Origin: Oscillospiraceae bacterium
GTDB lineage: Bacteria > Bacillota > Clostridia > Oscillospirales > Oscillospiraceae
Reading direction: 5' to 3'
DNA: 64,000 nucleotides
Assembly: GCA_017469795.1 (NCBI GenBank)
Contig: JAFUFT010000049.1
Location: forward strand, 21,974 to 85,973
In this document: positions 17,378-25,687 of the stretch, piece after piece
How positions within the stretch are numbered: the stretch's first letter is position 1
How the letters are laid out: each line of letters starts with the position of its first letter
Translations under genes and position numbers: made by a program
Notes under the pieces: generated by a model
Told to the model about the DNA's origin: nothing
What the model saw: the letters and a program-made list of their open reading frames with translations, nothing else
The model's database searches: none

Positions 17378-18607
17378 TCATTTTCTGGTTTTCTCATCCG
17401 CCTGCCGCCGCAGGATGGAATACTCCGGCGCGGGGACCGGCAGGGTCATGCGGATTTCCATCTCCGGATGGGGGCAGTAGTCGATGGACTCGCCCTCCGC
17501 GTTTTTCATCTCCCCCACCGTAAACGCCACAGGCTTCCGTCCAGGAATCAGCAGCTCCAGGGTATCGCCCTTCCAGAACCGGCCCCGCTGAGTCAGTACC
17601 GCGTTCCCCGCCTCGTCGCAGGAGACCACGTAGGCTGCCACGTCCCAGTCCCGGATATACCGGGCGTCGTCGTAGAACTGCCCCGCCTGGGGCTGGCCGT
17701 AGTAAAATCCGGTGTAATAGTACCGGTGGCTGATCTTGTCCACCTCGGCCCGCCAGACCGGGTCCAGCGGTTCGCCGACCGCAGCGGCATCGATGCCGTG
17801 CCGGTAAGCGTTTGTGACGCAGGCCGCGTAATAGGCGGACTTGGCCCGGCCCTCGATCTTGAAGGAGTCGATGCCCGCCTCGATCAGCTCCGGAATATGG
17901 TCGATCATGCAAAGGTCCCGAGAGTTCATGATGTAGGCTCCGCCGTCGTCTTCCTCGATGGGGAAATACTCCCCGGGGCGCTTTTCCTCCATCAGCGCGT
18001 ATTTCCACCGGCAGGGCTGGGCGCAGGCGCCGTGGTTGGCGTCCCGTCCCGCCAGGTAGTTGCTCAGCAGGCACCGGCCGGAAAAACTCACGCACATGGC
18101 GCCGTGGACGAAGGCCTCGATCTCCAGGTCCTTCGGGATGTTCTCCCGGATCTCCCGGATCTCGGGAAAACTCAGCTCCCGGGCCAGCACCACCCGGGTG
18201 GCGCCCATGTCGTACCAGGCCCGGGCTGTGTCCGCGGAAACGACGCCCATCTGGGTGGAGATGTGCCGTTCCACCTTCGGTGCGTACCGTTCCGCGGTTT
18301 TGAACACGCCCAGATCCCCCAGGATAAAGGCGTCCACTTCCGCATCCTGGCACAGCTCCAGGAAGGGCGGCATCTGCCGGATCTCCCCGGTCCGGGCCAG
18401 AATGTTCGCGGTCACATAGACCTTCACGCCCCGACTGTGGCAGAACCGGACAGCCTCCCGCAGATCCTCATCGCTGAAATTGCCGCACTTGGCACGCATA
18501 CCGTAGGACTTTCCCGCCAGATACACCGCATCGGCCCCGTAGCGCACCGCCATCTGCAGCCGTTCCGGGTCTCCCGCCGGCGAAAGCAGCTCGGGTTTAT
18601 TCCTCAT
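17378..18607 (-). CDS. Peptidase U32 family protein (YhbU/RlhA/PrtC-like)
   Basis: 409 residues starting MRNKPELLSPAGDPERLQ. The U32 signature GADAVYLAGKSYGMRAKCGNF and ELSFPEIREIRE are clear, and the Cys cluster CSQPCRWKY-like segment (CAQPCRWKYAL) and C-terminal domain match the collagenase/hydroxylase subfamily. Recent work on relatives shows prephenate-dependent tRNA or 23S rRNA hydroxylation rather than proteolysis, so the peptidase name is historical. The ATG overlaps the mltG stop by 11 nt, indicating coupled translation. Confidence 0.9.
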   Translation of the reverse strand: MRNKPELLSPAGDPERLQMAVRYGADAVYLAGKSYGMRAKCGNFSDEDLREAVRFCHSRGVKVYVTANILARTGEIRQMPPFLELCQDAEVDAFILGDLGVFKTAERYAPKVERHISTQMGVVSADTARAWYDMGATRVVLARELSFPEIREIRENIPKDLEIEAFVHGAMCVSFSGRCLLSNYLAGRDANHGACAQPCRWKYALMEEKRPGEYFPIEEDDGGAYIMNSRDLCMIDHIPELIEAGIDSFKIEGRAKSAYYAACVTNAYRHGIDAAAVGEPLDPVWRAEVDKISHRYYYTGFYYGQPQAGQFYDDARYIRDWDVAAYVVSCDEAGNAVLTQRGRFWKGDTLELLIPGRKPVAFTVGEMKNAEGESIDYCPHPEMEIRMTLPVPAPEYSILRRQADEKTRK

Positions 18608-20054
18608 CCTCCGGCTCCTCTCCGTCATCCGGCACCTGTTCAAAACCTTCCTCGTCTTCATCCTCCTGCTCCTCCGTCTCGGGTTCAGACACAGGCTCCG
18701 GCTGCGGCTGCGTCTCCGCCAGATCCGTCTCGATCCCCATCAGGAAGTCCTGCTGCTCCATATAGGTCTCGAAGAACTCGTGGTCGCCGTCCTCGGACAG
18801 GGCGTAGAAGAAGAAATCGGTATCCTTGGGATAGAGGGCGGCCATAATACTGGCCAGACCGGGATTTGCAATGGGTCCGGGGGGCAGGCCCTTGTTGCGG
18901 TAGGTGTTATAGGGGCTGTCCACCTCCAGGTCCGCCTCCGTCAGCGCGCCCTCGTGCTCGCCCAGGGCGTATTCCACGGTGGCGTCGATCTGCAAAAGCT
19001 CATGGACATGGGTGGTCAGACGGTTGTAGATGACAGACGCGATCAGGGAACGCTCCGATTCCGATCCGGCTTCCTTCTCGATGAGGGACGCCAGCGTCAC
19101 GATCTTATACATATCCATCATGGCACCCTGGATCTCCTCTTCGGAGAAGGTGCCCTCTTCCTCCATCCGGCTGCGGATGTCGGCGTTGCGGTCCTCGATG
19201 GCGGCGATCATGTCCTCGCTGAATTTGTCCTCGAAGTTCCCCAGCAGACGGTTGATGACCCGCTCCGGATCATCGTCCATATAGAACTCATAGGTGTCCG
19301 GGAACAGATAACCCTCCAGCCGGTTTTTCTCCCCGTAGGGCCGGTCCGCCAGGAAGTCATAGTCGAATTCATAATTGGCCGCGGCGTCCTCCAGCTCCTC
19401 CAGGGAGCAGACGCCGTTGGCGTCCAGCATGGAGAAGATCTGATCGCAGGAGTAGCCCTCCGGGAAGGTCAGCGTCACCGTCATGCGGGTCTCGCTGGTG
19501 TCAGACAGGCCGTTGACCAGCGCGTGGTAGTCAAACTGCTGATTGAGCTCAAAGGTGCCCGCGTGAATGTCCTCCTCCGCGTGGCTGAACTTGCCGTAGA
19601 GCAGGAACAGCAGCTTATAGCGGATCAGTCCGTGGTCCTTGAGGTTCCGGGCCACGTCGCCCAGATCGTCATCCTGACCGATGGTGATGGCGATGACGTT
19701 GTCCGGCTTGGTCAGTGCCAGTACGTCATCCGCGGCGAACCACCCGACGACAGCCAGGATCACTGACGCCACCAGCACTGCCGCCATATAGATGGCCGTC
19801 CGGCGCAGGGTCCGGTTCTGAGGCGACTCCTCGTCGTCCTCATAATACTCGTCGTCCTCGTATTCTTCGTCGTCATAGTACTCGTCATCGTAGTACTCGT
19901 CGGTCTCGCCGTCGTATTCCTCATAGGCGCCGTCGTAGCCGCCGTTCTCCTCTTCATAGTAGAGCCCGTCGTCGTAGTACCGGTCGGTATCCAGATACTC
20001 CAGCTCGCCGTTTTCCAGCGGTTCCTCCGCGCCGTTTTTGCGCTTCTTTTTCAC
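18597..20054 (-). CDS. mltG: Endolytic murein transglycosylase MltG with acidic Tyr-rich N-terminus
   Basis: 485 residues. A GTG start overlaps the 5-FCL stop by 4 nt. Residues about 1-80 are cytoplasmic and extremely acidic with repeated EYYDDE-type units; a transmembrane helix follows (YMAAVLVASVILAVVGWFA), then a LysM-like region and the YceG catalytic domain. The catalytic Glu lies in SLIEKEAGSESERSLIASV, with NTYRNKGLPPGPI near the end. The C-terminus is another acidic tail. MltG cuts nascent glycan strands and sets their length. A cytoplasmic acidic domain this long is unusual. Confidence 0.93.
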   Translation of the reverse strand: MKKKRKNGAEEPLENGELEYLDTDRYYDDGLYYEEENGGYDGAYEEYDGETDEYYDDEYYDDEEYEDDEYYEDDEESPQNRTLRRTAIYMAAVLVASVILAVVGWFAADDVLALTKPDNVIAITIGQDDDLGDVARNLKDHGLIRYKLLFLLYGKFSHAEEDIHAGTFELNQQFDYHALVNGLSDTSETRMTVTLTFPEGYSCDQIFSMLDANGVCSLEELEDAAANYEFDYDFLADRPYGEKNRLEGYLFPDTYEFYMDDDPERVINRLLGNFEDKFSEDMIAAIEDRNADIRSRMEEEGTFSEEEIQGAMMDMYKIVTLASLIEKEAGSESERSLIASVIYNRLTTHVHELLQIDATVEYALGEHEGALTEADLEVDSPYNTYRNKGLPPGPIANPGLASIMAALYPKDTDFFFYALSEDGDHEFFETYMEQQDFLMGIETDLAETQPQPEPVSEPETEEQEDEDEEGFEQVPDDGEEPEDEE

Positions 20055-20605
20055 TTCGCGCCGCCCTCCGTTCTGCAATGGATCACGGTGTCCTCTGTGA
20101 CCACCGCATCCACCGAAATATCGTGTTCCTCCACCGGCACCGCGTCCGCCGCGTGCCAGCAGATCCCCATGGTCCTGCCGGAACACTCCGACAGGAACCG
20201 GTCATAATAGCCCTTGCCCCGGCCCAGCCGCCGGCCCCGGCCGTCAAAGGCCATCCCCGGCACCAGGATCAGGTCGATGCCCGCCGGATCCGCCTCCGGC
20301 AGCTCCGGTCCCGGTTCCCGGATCCCGAATACGCCGGGAATCAGCCGGTCCGGATCCTCCACGATCCGGGCGGAGAGCCGGAATCCCTCCTCGCACCGGG
20401 GCAGGACCAGACGTTTGCCCTGTTTCAGGATCTCCCGGATCACCAAATCCAGATCCGGCTCCGAGGGCATGGCCACAAACGCCATGACTGTTTTTGCCCC
20501 GGCAAACCAGGGATCCTCCAGGATCCGGGCACAGACCGCCCGGTCGTCTCCATGGAAGCCCTCGTCCCGAAGGCGCTGCCGCATGGCCTGCTTAGCGCCG
20601 GGCAT
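20051..20605 (-). CDS. 5-formyltetrahydrofolate cyclo-ligase
   Basis: 184 residues. The ATP/folate-binding signature LILVPGMAFDGRGRRLGRGKGYYDRFLS is nearly canonical. The start (MPGAKQAMRQRLRDE) overlaps the stop of the DJ-1-like gene by 14 nt. The enzyme recycles 5-formyl-THF to 5,10-methenyl-THF in the cytosol. Its place within an overlapping series with tmk fits one-carbon/thymidylate metabolism. Confidence 0.93.
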   Translation of the reverse strand: MPGAKQAMRQRLRDEGFHGDDRAVCARILEDPWFAGAKTVMAFVAMPSEPDLDLVIREILKQGKRLVLPRCEEGFRLSARIVEDPDRLIPGVFGIREPGPELPEADPAGIDLILVPGMAFDGRGRRLGRGKGYYDRFLSECSGRTMGICWHAADAVPVEEHDISVDAVVTEDTVIHCRTEGGAK

Positions 20606-21140
20606 AGACCATATATCCGGCCACCTCGTCCGGGGCAAAGCTCCCCGGGAGCGCCCCCGCCAGACGAAGACCAAACTCGATGGCCGCACCGGGAGCCCGA
20701 CCGGTGATGAGCTTTCCATCCGCCACCGCTTCCTGCTCCGGATGGACGATGGCCTTGCCCATCTGTGCTTCCATGCCGGGGTAGCATACCGCATGCTTTC
20801 CGTCGATCCAGCCCCGCTTGCCCAGGATCGTGGGCGCGGCGCAGATGGCGGCGACATACCGGTCGTTCTTCAGAGCGTATTCCACCGCAGCCATGGCTTC
20901 GGCGCTGGCCTCGATGGACTCCACGCCGCCCATGCCGCCGGGCAGGACGATCATATCCATGTTGCTGAGATCCATCTCCTCCGCGGTGATGTCCGCCTGG
21001 AGGGTGATGCCGTGGGCACCCTCCACCAGCCGTCCGCCAATGCCCACATACTGCATGGGGATCTGGGCCCGCCGGAGCACGTCGCCAGGGGCAACGGCTT
21101 CTGTCTCTTCAAATCCGGTTCCAAGCATAATATAAACCAT
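20592..21140 (-). CDS. DJ-1/PfpI (YajL/ThiJ-like) family protein
   Basis: 182 residues. MVYIMLGTGFEETEAVAPGDVLRRA is the classical DJ-1 N-terminus with the conserved Glu; the nucleophile Cys is in VAAICAAPTILGKRG near residue 101 and the downstream GAAIEFGLRLAGAL helix is typical. The family includes chaperones and putative glyoxalases or deglycases; the precise activity is uncertain. The ATG overlaps the tmk stop by one base (TAATG). Confidence 0.93.
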   Translation of the reverse strand: MVYIMLGTGFEETEAVAPGDVLRRAQIPMQYVGIGGRLVEGAHGITLQADITAEEMDLSNMDMIVLPGGMGGVESIEASAEAMAAVEYALKNDRYVAAICAAPTILGKRGWIDGKHAVCYPGMEAQMGKAIVHPEQEAVADGKLITGRAPGAAIEFGLRLAGALPGSFAPDEVAGYMVYARR

Positions 21141-21802
21141 TACAAGATCTCCTTTACCGCACTGTACACCTCGTTGTGGATCTCCTCGATGGAGCGCATG
21201 ACTCCGTCTCTGACACAGGGGATCCGCCGCCAGCCGAACTGTTCCGCTGCCGCCATGGCTGCGGTCCGGCACTGACGGAGATACTCTGTGTCCCGTTCAT
21301 GAATGTCGGCGGAGGTATTGGTCTCGGCCTCCCGCCGCTGCATATTCTCCTCGGTCTGCTCCACCGGCACATCCAGATAGATCACCAGATCCGGCGCGGG
21401 CAGACCCATGAGCCTGTATTCAAAATCAAACAGCCACCGGAAGTATTCCTCCCGCTCCCCGGGGGCCAGCTTGCCGCCCTGGTGGACGGCGTTGGAAGTG
21501 GTGTACCGGTCCGCCAGGACCACGCCGCCGTCCTCATAAAAACCGCCCCAGTCCTGCTTGAAGGAGGCATAGCGGTCCACCGCGTAGAAAGTAGACGCGG
21601 CGTAGGCGTTCACGTCTGAGGGCCGGTCCCCGAACTCGCCGCCCAGATACATCCGGATCAGGGCGGAGGATTCCTCCTTGTACCGGGGAAACTCCACCGT
21701 CCGGCATCGGATACCCTCCGCTTCCAGCCGCTCCAGCAGCCGTCTGGTCTGCGTGGCCTTTCCGGAGCCGTCCGTACCCTCCAGCACGATCAGTTTTCCC
21801 AT
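21140..21802 (-). CDS. tmk: Thymidylate kinase
   Basis: 220 residues. The P-loop is LEGTDGSGKATQTRRL near residues 7-22, where Lys-Ala replaces the usual Lys-Ser/Thr. ADRYTTSNAVHQGGK gives the DRY motif and lid, and LDVPVEQTEENMQRREAET is the LID helix of the longer class. It phosphorylates dTMP to dTDP. WecG/TagA-like lies 4 nt upstream and DJ-1 overlaps downstream. Confidence 0.93.
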   Translation of the reverse strand: MGKLIVLEGTDGSGKATQTRRLLERLEAEGIRCRTVEFPRYKEESSALIRMYLGGEFGDRPSDVNAYAASTFYAVDRYASFKQDWGGFYEDGGVVLADRYTTSNAVHQGGKLAPGEREEYFRWLFDFEYRLMGLPAPDLVIYLDVPVEQTEENMQRREAETNTSADIHERDTEYLRQCRTAAMAAAEQFGWRRIPCVRDGVMRSIEEIHNEVYSAVKEIL

Positions 21803-21806
21803 GGTC

Positions 21807-22526
21807 TCATCCTCTCATTCGACGGGCAAGCACCCGAAGCATGAATTTCGGCAGCCGCATCATCCGCCCGATCCGCCAGGGCTCCTTGATGAGCCGGTAA
21901 AACCACTCCAGATTGCAGCGGATCATCCAGCGGGGCGCCCGTTTAACATTGCCCGCGAAGCCGTCGAGGCTGCCGCCCAGGCCCACCGCGAAGGACGCCT
22001 GCAGCGCCTGCCGGTTCCGGACCATGAACCGCTCCTGCTTCGGGGCGCCGAGGCACACGAACAGCACGTCGGGTCTGACCCGGTTGATCTCATCGATCAC
22101 CGGACCATCCTCCTGAAAGTAGCCGTCCCGGGTGCCGCAGATCCTCAAGCCCGGGAACCGGGCCTTCATGTTTTCCGCGGCCTGCTCCGCCACACCGGGC
22201 TTACCGCCCAGAAAGTAGAACGTCCGCTCCGTGCCGGCCAGCCGCTCCATCAGATGGGTGCCGAACTCGATGCCCGCCACCTTCTCCTTCACCGGAGTCC
22301 CGAGAATCTTCGCCGCCAGTACCACACCGGCCCCATCCGGCAGCACCAGCTCCGCCGAGGAAAGGGCCTCCCGCAGCGCCGGATCATCCATGGCCTCATA
22401 GACGATCTCCGCGTTGGGCGTCACACACAGGGCGCAGCCCGGCTCCGCCATCAGTTCCAGGGCCCGGTCCAGAGCCTCCTCCATGGTCACGCTGTCGAAG
22501 GGGACTCCCATTATATCCGTTCTCAT
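21807..22526 (-). CDS. WecG/TagA/CpsF family glycosyltransferase
   Basis: 239 residues with the complete family pattern: MGVPFDSVTMEEALDRALEL, VTPNAEIVYEAMDDPALREAL, LPDGAGVVLAAK, FYFLGGKPGVAEQAAENM and LGAPKQERFMVRNRQAL. Members are inverting transferases that add N-acetylmannosamine or similar sugars to lipid-linked wall glycopolymers at the membrane. A tagD gene lies 4 kb away, consistent with a teichoic-acid-like polymer. First gene of the series ending at 17378. Confidence 0.93.
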   Translation of the reverse strand: MRTDIMGVPFDSVTMEEALDRALELMAEPGCALCVTPNAEIVYEAMDDPALREALSSAELVLPDGAGVVLAAKILGTPVKEKVAGIEFGTHLMERLAGTERTFYFLGGKPGVAEQAAENMKARFPGLRICGTRDGYFQEDGPVIDEINRVRPDVLFVCLGAPKQERFMVRNRQALQASFAVGLGGSLDGFAGNVKRAPRWMIRCNLEWFYRLIKEPWRIGRMMRLPKFMLRVLARRMRG

Positions 22527-22569
22527 CGGCTACCAGCACCCCTTGACACATAATTTCATAGGTCAAAAT

Positions 22570-22598
22570 ATTGTATCATACTTTCCGGGCAATGTCCA
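22570..22598 (-). promoter_or_regulatory. Promoter of the wecG-like/tmk gene series
   Basis: TGGACA (22593-22598), a 17-bp spacer and TACAAT (22570-22575) on the minus strand lie 44 nt before the start codon. Confidence 0.6.
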
Positions 22599-22626
22599 CG
22601 AAAAAATCCCGGGGCGCCGGGCGAAA

Positions 22627-22661
22627 AGAGGCTGCCGCAAACCCCGTTTGCGGCAGCCTCT
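22627..22661 (-). terminator. Terminator of the lysine ABC transporter operon
   Basis: A perfect 16-bp stem (AGAGGCTGCCGCAAAC and its complement) with a 3-nt loop precedes a short T-tract on the minus strand, 10 nt past the ATPase stop. Confidence 0.85.
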
Positions 22662-22671
22662 GAAATTTGGT

Positions 22672-23412
22672 TCAGCCGTTGAGGAACCGGCTCAGGAATT
22701 CCTGGGTCCGGACCTGCTGCGGATGCTCGAATACCGCCTCGGGTGTACCCTCCTCGCAGATCACACCCTCGGACATGAACACCACGTGGTTGCTCACGTC
22801 CCGGGCAAAGGCCATCTCGTGGGTCACCACGATCATGGTCATGCCCTCCCGGGCCAGATCCCGCATGACCGAAAGGACTTCGCCCACCATCTCCGGGTCC
22901 AGGGCGGAGGTCGGCTCGTCGAAGAGCAGCAGCTCCGGTTCCATAGCCAGGGCCCGGGCGATGGCCACCCGCTGCTTTTGGCCGCCGGAGAGCTGCCGGG
23001 GCCGGGCGTTGATATAGGGCGCCATGCCCACCTTTTCCAGGTACTTCATGGCATTCTCTCTGGCCTCCTCCTTGTTCTTCCGGAGGACTTTGGTCTGGCC
23101 CACCATGCAGTTTTCCAGCACGGTCATGTTGTCAAAGAGGTTGAAGGACTGGAACACCATACCCACCTTAGTCCGGTAGGCGGATGCCTTCACGCCCTTG
23201 CCGGTGACCGATCTGTCGTGGAAGAGGATCTCGCCGCTGGTGGGCGTCTCCAGCAGATTGATACAGCGGAGCAGGGTGGACTTTCCGGAGCCGGAGGCCC
23301 CGATGATGGTGGTCACATCGCCCTGAGACACGGTGAAATCGATGTCCCGAAGCACCACGTTGGCGCCAAAGGACTTGGACAGGTGGTTCACCTGCAGGAT
23401 CTTCTCTCCCAT
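22672..23412 (-). CDS. Amino-acid ABC transporter ATP-binding protein (GlnQ type), probable lysine transporter
   Basis: 246 residues. Walker A is [14 protein letters not shown] near residue 36, the Q-loop VFQSFNLF, the signature [15 protein letters not shown] and Walker [13 protein letters not shown], all canonical for polar-amino-acid importers. The start follows the permease stop by one base. The operon is preceded by a lysine riboswitch, so lysine is the likely substrate, though the ATPase itself carries no specificity. Confidence 0.95.
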   Translation of the reverse strand: MGEKILQVNHLSKSFGANVVLRDIDFTVSQGDVTTIIGASGSGKSTLLRCINLLETPTSGEILFHDRSVTGKGVKASAYRTKVGMVFQSFNLFDNMTVLENCMVGQTKVLRKNKEEARENAMKYLEKVGMAPYINARPRQLSGGQKQRVAIARALAMEPELLLFDEPTSALDPEMVGEVLSVMRDLAREGMTMIVVTHEMAFARDVSNHVVFMSEGVICEEGTPEAVFEHPQQVRTQEFLSRFLNG

Positions 23413-23413
23413 C

Positions 23414-24256
23414 TCAGCGGTCCCCTCCTTCCGTGTACTCCAGATTCCGCTCATCGAAGTTGCTGCCCTTGCCGGGGTGGTTCATCATGCCGGAGGTGGT
23501 GGCCAGCTGGTCGCTTGTGGCCAGGGCGTAGCTGTCGTCCCCGTCCAGCTTCTTCTCCCACCGCCGCAGCAGGAACGAGGCGATCAGCGTCATGCACAGA
23601 TAGCCCGCCATCTCGATGGTGGCCGACGGGAAATAGAGATAGGTGGCTCCCACAGCGCCCCGGTGGGCGGCGAAGAAGTCCGTGAAGGAGATGATGAACA
23701 TGACAGAGGTATCCTTCACGTTGATGATGAAGTTGTTGCCGATCTGGGGCATGATGTTCCTGAGGGCCTGGGGCAGGATCACATGGAGCATGGTCTGGAA
23801 ATGGTTCATGCCGATGGCCTTGGCCCCTTCGGTCTGGCCCGGATCGATGGACAGGATGCCGCCCCGTACTGTCTCGGCCATATAGGCGCCGGTGTTGATG
23901 GAAACCACCAGAATGGCCGCCAGCCAGACATTCTTGAACTGCATGGCGCCGCCTGTGAAATAGGGCAGTCCGTAGTAGACGAACACCGCCTGCAGCACCA
24001 TGGGGGTTCCGCGGAACACCTCCACATAGACCCGGACGATCACCCGGATCAGGGCCAGGATGAACCGCTTGATCGGGTTGTCGGTCTTGGCGTGGGGAAT
24101 GGTGTTGAGTACGCCGCAGATAAAGCCGATGATACATCCGATGATCGTGGCCACCAGGGCCAGTACCAGCGTATTGCGGACGCCGCTGAGATAGGAGCTG
24201 GCGTAGCGGCTCCAGAGCTTGGCAATATCCGCGCCAAGCTGCGCGATCTGATTCAC
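23414..24256 (-). CDS. Amino-acid ABC transporter permease (HisM/GlnP type)
   Basis: 280 residues starting at a GTG with GAGAGGAGAG 7 nt upstream. Several membrane helices and the EAA loop ([25 protein letters not shown]) contact the ATPase. The leading [17 protein letters not shown] segment is the family entry motif. A single permease suggests a homodimeric channel. The extra C-terminal 60 residues are hydrophilic ([20 protein letters not shown]) and of unknown use. Confidence 0.95.
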   Translation of the reverse strand: MNQIAQLGADIAKLWSRYASSYLSGVRNTLVLALVATIIGCIIGFICGVLNTIPHAKTDNPIKRFILALIRVIVRVYVEVFRGTPMVLQAVFVYYGLPYFTGGAMQFKNVWLAAILVVSINTGAYMAETVRGGILSIDPGQTEGAKAIGMNHFQTMLHVILPQALRNIMPQIGNNFIINVKDTSVMFIISFTDFFAAHRGAVGATYLYFPSATIEMAGYLCMTLIASFLLRRWEKKLDGDDSYALATSDQLATTSGMMNHPGKGSNFDERNLEYTEGGDR

Positions 24257-24345
24257 GACAGACTCTCCTCTCTTTTCATTCTTCCCGAACAGGGACTAAG
24301 GCGAGAGGATTCCTCCTCTCGCCTGGCCCTATGGATTTTTGTCTC

Positions 24346-25275
24346 TTATTCGCCCACAGGCTGGATCTTGATGGCCTCGGCCATGAGGCTGTTGAAGTCG
24401 TCGGCGGTCATCTTGGACAGCACGGCGTTCAGAGCCTCCACCAGAGCAGTGTTGCCCTTCTGGACAGAGATGCCGATGTTGACGTTCTCGGCCCGCTCCT
24501 CCTCGGAGAACTGGAAGTCGCCGTCGGTGCCGGAGAAGTCCAGGATCTTCAGGTCGGGATAGGCCGCCACAGCGCCCTGGGCGGTGGGCATGTCGGTGCA
24601 GACGAAGTCCACCTGGCCGCTCTCCAGAGCCATGAGCATGGCGGGCGCGGTCTCCGCAGCGGGCTGGATGTTGGCGCCCTCGATCTGAGGCAGGCAGGTA
24701 TCATACCAGATGGTGGCCAGCTGGGCAGTGCAGGAGCCGCCGGACAGATCGGCGATGGCCTTGGCTTCGGCGTAGGGGCTGTCAGCCTTGGTCAGGCACA
24801 CGATGGTGGCGTAGAAGTAGGGGCCCGCAAAATCCACCTGCTCAGCGCGCTCAGCGGTCATGGACTGGCCGGCGATGGCCGCATCGATGGTGCCGGTCTG
24901 AACCGAGGGAACCAGGGAATCCCAGTCAGAACGGATGACCTCCAGCTCCCAGCCGTTGGCCTCGCAGAGCTTCTTGGCGATCATGATGTCGTAGCCGTTG
25001 GCAAAGTCGCTGGAATCCTTGATGGGCACGGCGCCGTTGGCGTCGTCGGTCTGGGTCCAGTTGTAGGGCGCGTAGGCGCACTCCATGGCGATGGTGAACA
25101 CGCCGTCCTCCAGACCGGGGATCGCGGCGCTCTCCTCCGCGGCGGAAGCAGGCGCTTCGGCGGAAGCGGCGGAAGCGGCCTCCTCTGCGGCAGGTGCGGA
25201 AGCCTCACCGGCGCCGCAGGCTGCCATCGCCAGAAGCATGGCCGCGGCCAGCATCAGGGCAAACAATCTTTTCAT
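24346..25275 (-). CDS. Amino-acid-binding lipoprotein of the lysine ABC transporter
   Basis: 309 residues. Signal peptide MKRLFALMLAAAMLLAMAAC with lipidated Cys 20, an Ala/Glu/Ser-rich linker to about residue 52, then a type-II binding fold (FTIAMECAYAPYNWTQTDD, YDIMIAKKLCEANGWELEVI, VQTGTIDAAIAGQSMTAERAEQV). The Asp/Arg residues that usually hold the amino group are embedded in MTAERAEQVDF. Preceded by a terminator and lysine aptamer. Confidence 0.93.
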   Translation of the reverse strand: MKRLFALMLAAAMLLAMAACGAGEASAPAAEEAASAASAEAPASAAEESAAIPGLEDGVFTIAMECAYAPYNWTQTDDANGAVPIKDSSDFANGYDIMIAKKLCEANGWELEVIRSDWDSLVPSVQTGTIDAAIAGQSMTAERAEQVDFAGPYFYATIVCLTKADSPYAEAKAIADLSGGSCTAQLATIWYDTCLPQIEGANIQPAAETAPAMLMALESGQVDFVCTDMPTAQGAVAAYPDLKILDFSGTDGDFQFSEEERAENVNIGISVQKGNTALVEALNAVLSKMTADDFNSLMAEAIKIQPVGE

Positions 25276-25312
25276 GTTGATATTCCTCCAATTATGAATT
25301 TTAAAAATAAAA

Positions 25313-25340
25313 GTCAGTCATGGGCGAGGCCATGGCTGAC
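25313..25340 (-). terminator. Riboswitch-controlled terminator in the lysine-transporter leader
   Basis: On the minus strand an 11-bp stem with one mismatch (GTCAGCCATGG pairing with CCATGACTGAC) is followed by TTTTATTTTT. It sits between the lysine aptamer and the lipoprotein start, where an expression platform belongs. Confidence 0.8.
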
Positions 25341-25344
25341 GATA

Positions 25345-25530
25345 CGACTGCAGGTATCCGTGCCAATAGCGCTCCACATTCCGTGGCAGTCCGCCGGATC
25401 TTCTCCGACGGCCCAGGCAACCGCGTTTTCAGGCATTTCGCGGCCCTTCGGCGAATTTCCCTTTCCCCCACGGGATGCCTGTCCCGGACCAGGGGTACTG
25501 ATGATCTCCGCGCCTCAATCAGCTTAATTT
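25345..25530 (-). promoter_or_regulatory. Lysine riboswitch (L-box) aptamer
   Basis: Read on the minus strand, the leader contains in order GAGGCGCGGAGATCATCAGT, GGGGGAAAGGGAAATTCGCC followed by GAAGG, and ACTGCCACGGAATGTGGAGC followed by GCTATTGG. These match the conserved blocks of the lysine aptamer. A terminator hairpin follows, so excess lysine should stop transcription. This is the only feature in the 412 bases between the Cys-rich gene and the transporter besides a promoter and two terminators. Confidence 0.85.
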
Positions 25531-25536
25531 GCAAGT

Positions 25537-25566
25537 ATCTTATCACGTTCTTGCACAGCCTGTCAA
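25537..25566 (-). promoter_or_regulatory. Promoter of the riboswitch-controlled lysine transporter operon
   Basis: A perfect TTGACA (25561-25566), an 18-bp spacer and TAAGAT (25537-25542) on the minus strand lie immediately before the aptamer. Confidence 0.75.
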
Positions 25567-25648
25567 GGCATCCCCGGATTTTTGTGAAAAGGCCACAGAA
25601 AACCCGGCGGGATCCCCTGCTTTCCCGCCAAATCGCACATCGGCAAAA

Positions 25649-25681
25649 GATGTGCCCGGAAGCCCTGCTCCCGGACACATC
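25649..25681 (-). terminator. Terminator of the Cys-rich protein gene
   Basis: A stem of GATGTGTCCGG with its complement (one G-T) and a 10-nt loop is followed on the minus strand by TTTTGCC, 6 nt past the stop. Confidence 0.7.
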
Positions 25682-25687
25682 CGTTCT

